Part shown: piece after piece, positions 60,289 through 64,000 of the stretch
How the letters are laid out: each line of letters opens with the position of its first letter
How positions within the stretch are numbered: position 1 is the first letter of the stretch
The notes under the pieces: generated by a model
What the model was told of the DNA's origin: nothing
The model's input: only the letters and a program-made list of their open reading frames with translations
The model's database searches: none
Program-made: the position numbers and the translations under genes
Assembly (NCBI RefSeq): GCF_036408855.1
Contig: NZ_JAZGJQ010000009.1
Coordinates: forward strand, 28,308 to 92,307
DNA: 64,000 nt
Direction of reading: 5' to 3'
DNA from: Olsenella_K absiana
GTDB lineage: Bacteria > Actinomycetota > Coriobacteriia > Coriobacteriales > Atopobiaceae

Positions 60289-61376
60289 ACCCTAGGCTGA
60301 GTCCAAGCGTCTCCGTCGTCCCGCTCGGCGCCGGAGTCGTCGAGTTCTTCAAGACCAACACGAGGCAGCAGGTGCGCTTGCGGACTCCGGACGACACGAT
60401 CTTACACATCGTGAATGGTCTCGACGGTACCAAGGACGCGAGCGAGATTGCGACAGAGCACGGGGCGACTTCTCAGTCGGTGGCGAGACTCCTCTCCTAC
60501 CTGGAGCGCAACGGAATCCTTGACAACGTCGAGCCAAGCAGCGACTTCGACGCCTATGAGGTCTTTAGGAGGCCCGTCTCCTTCCTACAGGACTTCTCCA
60601 CCTCCCACGAACACCTCGTGCGGATGTGGGACGCCCTCAGGTCGGCAAGGATCGTGGTGGTCGGCCTCGGCGCCGTCGGCTCGTGGGTCGCGTGCTGCCT
60701 CGTGCAGACCGGCGTCAGGAGGCTCGTTCTCGTGGATCCGGACGTTGTGGAGCTCTCCAATCTCCACAGGCAGCTCGGCTACCGGACGAGCGACGTTGGC
60801 CGCCCAAAGGTCGACGCGCTCTCGGACGCCCTCATGAGGTACAGGCCCGACCTCGATATCGAGAGGTGTCCCGTCGAACTTAGTGAGGGATCGCTCGAAC
60901 GGATCGAGGGCGGCGTGGACCTCGTCATCAACTGCGCCGACAAGCCCACGGTTGACCAGACGTCGAAGTGGGTCGGCGGGTACTGCATGCCACGGGGTAT
61001 CCCGCACATCGTAGGGGGCGGCTACAACCTGCACCTCTCCCTCATCGGGCAGACCGTCATCCCGGGCAGGACCGCCTGCGTGAGGTGCTTCGAGAGGCAG
61101 CTCGAAAGGGACAACGAAATCGACCCGACTAGGGTGAAGAAGCTCCAGGTCCCCAATCGGAAGGTCGGGAGCCTCGGACCGCTCTGCGCCCTGAACGCGA
61201 GCATGGTAGCGATGGAGGCCGTGAAGGTGCTGACGGGGTGCACGGATCCCGCGAACGCCAACCGACGGGGAGAGTTCGACATCACGACAATGGCCGTGTC
61301 CTATACGGCCTACGAGAGGCTCGATGACTGCGATTGGTGTGGCGAGCATGGGAAGTATTCAGGTCAGGGGCGCTAG
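60285..61376 (+). CDS. E1/ThiF-like adenylating enzyme 2 with N-terminal RRE-like domain
   Basis: 363 residues from GTG 60285, which overlaps the TGA of E1-1. N-terminal 20-85 again RRE-like (EFFKTNTRQQVRLRTPDD, DGTKDASEIA, VARLLSYLERNGI). The E1 core is canonical: VVVGLGAVGS (124-133), DPDVVELSNLHRQ (151-163), Asp in INCADKP, zinc ligands CVRC (265/268) and CDWC (349/352). So this is the better candidate for true adenylation; E1-1 may be a partner (as in heterodimeric E1s) or a second step. The end overlaps the UvrA-like start. Confidence 0.9.
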   Translation: MNPRLSPSVSVVPLGAGVVEFFKTNTRQQVRLRTPDDTILHIVNGLDGTKDASEIATEHGATSQSVARLLSYLERNGILDNVEPSSDFDAYEVFRRPVSFLQDFSTSHEHLVRMWDALRSARIVVVGLGAVGSWVACCLVQTGVRRLVLVDPDVVELSNLHRQLGYRTSDVGRPKVDALSDALMRYRPDLDIERCPVELSEGSLERIEGGVDLVINCADKPTVDQTSKWVGGYCMPRGIPHIVGGGYNLHLSLIGQTVIPGRTACVRCFERQLERDNEIDPTRVKKLQVPNRKVGSLGPLCALNASMVAMEAVKVLTGCTDPANANRRGEFDITTMAVSYTAYERLDDCDWCGEHGKYSGQGR

Positions 61377-63675
61377 GGAGCACAACCTCAGGGGGATCGA
61401 CGTCGACATCCCCCTCGGGAAGTTAACTTGCGTCACCGGCGTTTCGGGTTGTGGGAAGTCCTCCCTCGTTCACGACACCCTGTATGCGGAGAGCCAGAGG
61501 ATGTTCCTGGAGGGGCTCTCCGGCAACGACATGGGTCAGCAGCTCATGAAGGCGCCGGACGTAGACTCGATCGACAACCTCAGGCCGTCCCTTAATGTCT
61601 CCCAAAGCTACTACAACTTCAACCCGAGGTCGACCGTCGGCACCGTCACCGAGGTCTCTCATGGCCTGCGCTCACTCTTCGCCCTTGTCGTAAGCTGGGA
61701 GACGGGGCTCCGGCTGGATGACGCGTTCTTCTCGAGAAACAACCCTTCGTCCTGGTGCCCGGAATGCCAGGGAACCGGTGAGGGGTACGCGATCTCGCTC
61801 GAGAAGCTAATCCCCGACCCAACTAAGAGGCTCTCCGTCGGCGCAATCCTGTACTACAAGGGCGGCAAGTCGTCACCAGAGCGCAAGACACTTCTCGCCG
61901 TCTGCGAGAGGCTTGGCATAGATCCGGACTCGCGGTTCTGCGATCTGGGCGAAGCCCAGGTAGACGCGCTCCTCAACCGAACCTCGCCACTGGAACTCTC
62001 CATCCGATACAAGAATCCGAGGGGGTCATACCGCCAGAGAAAGGTGACTTCGAGGGGCGTTCTCGTAGAGCTTGAGGAGAAGCTCAAGGATGTCGACACC
62101 CCGTCGACCCTAGCCAGCATCTCGAAGTACCTCGAGCGCGTGCCATGCAAGACTTGCGGCGGCTCAGGCCTGAATGTCGAGGCGGCAGCTTACAAGATCT
62201 GTGGAATGACCATGGGTGACGCCGAGCAGGCAAGCCTCTCGGAGCTGCTGAAATGGGCCGGCACAGTACATGGCTTCTACGCCAGCAGTCCCATCGCGAA
62301 GCCTGTCGGAACGCTCTGCGAGCGCATCTCGCGGCGACTGGAGCGACTCGTTGAGCTAAAGGTCGGCTACCTCAGCCTCTCCAGAAAGGTCCCCACGCTC
62401 TCGGGGGGCGAGTCACAGCGGGTCAGAATCGCCAACCAGCTGTCGTGCTCCCTCAACGGCCTCGTCTACATCCTCGACGAGCCCTGCCGGGGACTGCACC
62501 CGCGCGACGCAGAGTCCATCATCTCCGCGACTAGAGAGCTCGTGAACAGGGACAACACCGTGGTGGCCATCGAGCATGACCACCGGTTCATATCCAATGC
62601 GGACTGGGAGATACGGCTCGGGCCCCAGGGAGGGCCGAACGGCGGAAGCGTCGTGAGCATGGGGGCGCCTCAGAAGCGAAAGGACACCAACCCGTCTCGC
62701 AGGGAGCCCGCAAAAGCACGAGACACCCTGACGCTCGACCACCTCTCGCAGAACAACGTGAGAGACCTGAGCATATGCCTCCCCCTGGGGGTGGTGACTG
62801 CGTTAACGGGGGTATCAGGCTCTGGCAAGAGCTCGCTCCTGACGGCCATGCAACATAAAGTGGACTCGATGGTCTCTGACAAGTCCATCCCAAAGTCGAA
62901 GATCAACGGCGTTCACCTCGTCAACCAGAAGCCCATCGGCAAGACCCCGAGATCGACCGTCGCATCGTACCTTGGGACTATGGATGAGATTAGGAAGGCG
63001 TTCGCCGAGACGGAGGACGCGAAGAGCCTTGGTCTCGGGCCATCTGCATTCAGCCTCAACGTCTCAGGGGGCCGATGCGAGACCTGCCAAGGAACGGGAC
63101 TAGAGAAGGTGTCGTACAGATACCTCCCCGACACCTACATCGAGTGCCCAGAATGCCACGGCAGACGCTTCTCCGACGAGGTCCTTTCGGTAAAGGTCTG
63201 GGGCTTGACTGTCACGGACGTGCTGGACACCCCCATTGAGGAGCTTATCGAGAAAATACCCAGCGATAGCGCGACATACGAAATGCTCGACTGCGTAATC
63301 AGAATCGGGCTTGGATACCTGACCCTAGGTCAGACCTCGATGAGCCTGTCCGGCGGAGAGGCTCAGCGCATCAAGCTTGCCAAAGCGCTGGGCAAGACGG
63401 GGGTCGGCAAGGGCATCTACTTTCTGGACGAACCGACCTCGGGACTCGAGCGGGAAGACGCTCGGCTCCTCACGCAGACGCTCCTCTCCCTCTCATCAGG
63501 CGGGGCGACGGTCGTGCTCACGGAGCACGACCCCACATTCATCGAGGAGACGGCAGATCACGTTATCGACCTCGGAACCAAGGCAGGAAACGACGGCGGA
63601 AGCATCGTCTGCACTGGTTCGCCAGCAAAGGTGTTTGATGATCCCCAGTCATCATGGGCGAGCACTCGTAGATAA
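61348..63675 (+). CDS. UvrA-like ABC ATPase of the E1 operon
   Basis: 775 residues from ATG 61348 (ATG 61324 and GTG 61339 also possible; all overlap E1-2). Two ABC modules: GVSGCGKSS (near 32), LSGGESQR (351), YILDEPCRGLHP (373), GVSGSGKSS (487), LSGGEAQR (667), FLDEPTSGL. Zinc modules CPECQGTG (137), CKTCGGSG (268), CETCQGTG (575), CPECHGRR (600). The first zinc module comes far too early for a UvrB-binding domain. So not excision repair in the normal sense; resembles short UvrA paralogues that protect from DNA-binding compounds. In this operon self-immunity or handling of the mature product is the simplest reading, unproven. Confidence 0.9.
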   Translation: MGSIQVRGAREHNLRGIDVDIPLGKLTCVTGVSGCGKSSLVHDTLYAESQRMFLEGLSGNDMGQQLMKAPDVDSIDNLRPSLNVSQSYYNFNPRSTVGTVTEVSHGLRSLFALVVSWETGLRLDDAFFSRNNPSSWCPECQGTGEGYAISLEKLIPDPTKRLSVGAILYYKGGKSSPERKTLLAVCERLGIDPDSRFCDLGEAQVDALLNRTSPLELSIRYKNPRGSYRQRKVTSRGVLVELEEKLKDVDTPSTLASISKYLERVPCKTCGGSGLNVEAAAYKICGMTMGDAEQASLSELLKWAGTVHGFYASSPIAKPVGTLCERISRRLERLVELKVGYLSLSRKVPTLSGGESQRVRIANQLSCSLNGLVYILDEPCRGLHPRDAESIISATRELVNRDNTVVAIEHDHRFISNADWEIRLGPQGGPNGGSVVSMGAPQKRKDTNPSRREPAKARDTLTLDHLSQNNVRDLSICLPLGVVTALTGVSGSGKSSLLTAMQHKVDSMVSDKSIPKSKINGVHLVNQKPIGKTPRSTVASYLGTMDEIRKAFAETEDAKSLGLGPSAFSLNVSGGRCETCQGTGLEKVSYRYLPDTYIECPECHGRRFSDEVLSVKVWGLTVTDVLDTPIEELIEKIPSDSATYEMLDCVIRIGLGYLTLGQTSMSLSGGEAQRIKLAKALGKTGVGKGIYFLDEPTSGLEREDARLLTQTLLSLSSGGATVVLTEHDPTFIEETADHVIDLGTKAGNDGGSIVCTGSPAKVFDDPQSSWASTRR

Positions 63676-63784
63676 GCCAGCTGATTCCCAAGCCATCCAT
63701 ACTGGCCAACTTCTATATAACTCGTCGCAATGCTCGCCATAAGCGTGGCGGCGGGCAGATTTGCCCGCGCAAGGCGCGTGTAGC

Positions 63785-64000
63785 GGTCCTTCTTGTCGGC
63801 GTCGGTGCTCTTGTTGCGGAAGTTGTGGCTCTCGTCGATGACGAGGGGGTCGTAGTTCCCCCACCTCAGGTGTCCCAGGGATGACGTACAGTTTCTTTCG
63901 CAAATGTTGAGAACCGAATAGACCCAGTCCCGCGACAGGGACATGGCCCCGCTGACGGTAGGATGGTAAGTCGCCAAACAAAACCAACTGCCGAAGGAGC
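63785..64000 (-). pseudogene. fragment of SNF2-type helicase, runs off the right edge
   Basis: The minus frame reads HLRWGNYDPLVIDESHNFRN, a DEAD/DEAH-type motif II (DESH), followed by KKDRYTRL, and then changes to unrelated sequence (about 63785). Upstream part lies beyond 64000, so whether the gene is intact there is unknown. It resembles the same helicase family as the N-terminal fragment at 54675-55276. Confidence 0.65.

Noticed and set aside
54675..63977. One helicase gene split by insertion of the peptide operon
   Set aside because: The order is wrong: on the minus strand the motif II fragment (63.8 kb) would precede the N-terminus (55.3 kb). Two separate copies or a rearrangement is needed.
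1..64000. tRNA, rRNA or tmRNA genes
   Set aside because: I looked for cloverleaf-like and conserved rRNA segments and saw none that I could support; a covariance search would be decisive.

Overview
The window is high-GC DNA (about 65% in the core genes, lower in some inserted segments) with dense, mostly overlapping operons. Protein sequences and gene content point to a host-associated actinobacterium of the class Coriobacteriia, probably Atopobiaceae (Olsenella-like). This assignment rests on family resemblance only; there is no rRNA gene or other marker in the window.

Layout. (1) 1-5.7 kb: the end of a peptide-type ABC exporter gene, a nucleotidyltransferase-family protein, a 51-residue precursor-like peptide on the other strand, the AzlCD amino-acid exporter and a divergent LysR regulator. 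(2) 5.7-28.9 kb: a complete accessory Sec locus (SRR adhesin, SecY2, Asp1, Asp2, Asp3, SecA2, GtfA, GtfB), transcribed leftward and flanked on both sides by cyclic-di-GMP (GGDEF/EAL) proteins. (3) 29-38.9 kb: a UvrA2-like ATPase and a cluster of small redox enzymes (nitroreductase, quinone oxidoreductase-like MDR, flavodoxin-type proteins, aldo/keto reductase, flavin reductase), interspersed with several gene stumps and followed by a MerR regulator. (4) 39-43.5 kb: a truncated HipBA module with an intact-looking palindromic operator, a TetR/SDR divergent pair and decayed ORFs. (5) 43.5-53.8 kb: a type I restriction-modification operon (ribbon-helix-helix protein, GIY-YIG/DUF4357 protein, HsdM, HsdS, HsdR) with two silent half-hsdS cassettes and a tyrosine recombinase, which looks like an invertible specificity system. 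(6) 53.8-58.1 kb: scars of a type III-like restriction operon (helicase/Mod fusion remnant, Fic, Res remnant) and of a mobilisable element (MobC-like, IS3 remnant, PcfJ-like pseudogene). (7) 58.3-63.7 kb: a compact five-gene operon that I consider the most unusual part of the window: a 69-residue Cys-rich peptide, a JAB-domain RadC-family protein, two E1/ThiF-like adenylating enzymes with N-terminal PqqD/RRE-like domains, and a short UvrA-like ABC ATPase. (8) The right edge holds a fragment of a SNF2-type helicase.

How the parts fit. The SRR glycoprotein would be glycosylated by GtfA/GtfB, modified by Asp2 and exported by SecA2/SecY2, and its expression or the adhesive state may be tied to the adjacent c-di-GMP enzymes (inference). 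The hsd operon carries its promoter, HsdM and the start of hsdS inside a segment bounded by inverted hsdS repeats, so one inversion would join the same hsdS start to a different recognition domain. The 58-64 kb operon has the genetic form of a RiPP pathway (peptide, attenuator hairpin, leader-binding adenylating enzymes), but also contains a JAB-fold protein and a peptide with a near-terminal Gly-Gly, as in sulfur-carrier/ubiquitin-like systems; the UvrA-like protein may provide self-protection. No radical SAM enzyme, YcaO, LanM/LanB, dedicated transporter or leader protease is in the same operon.
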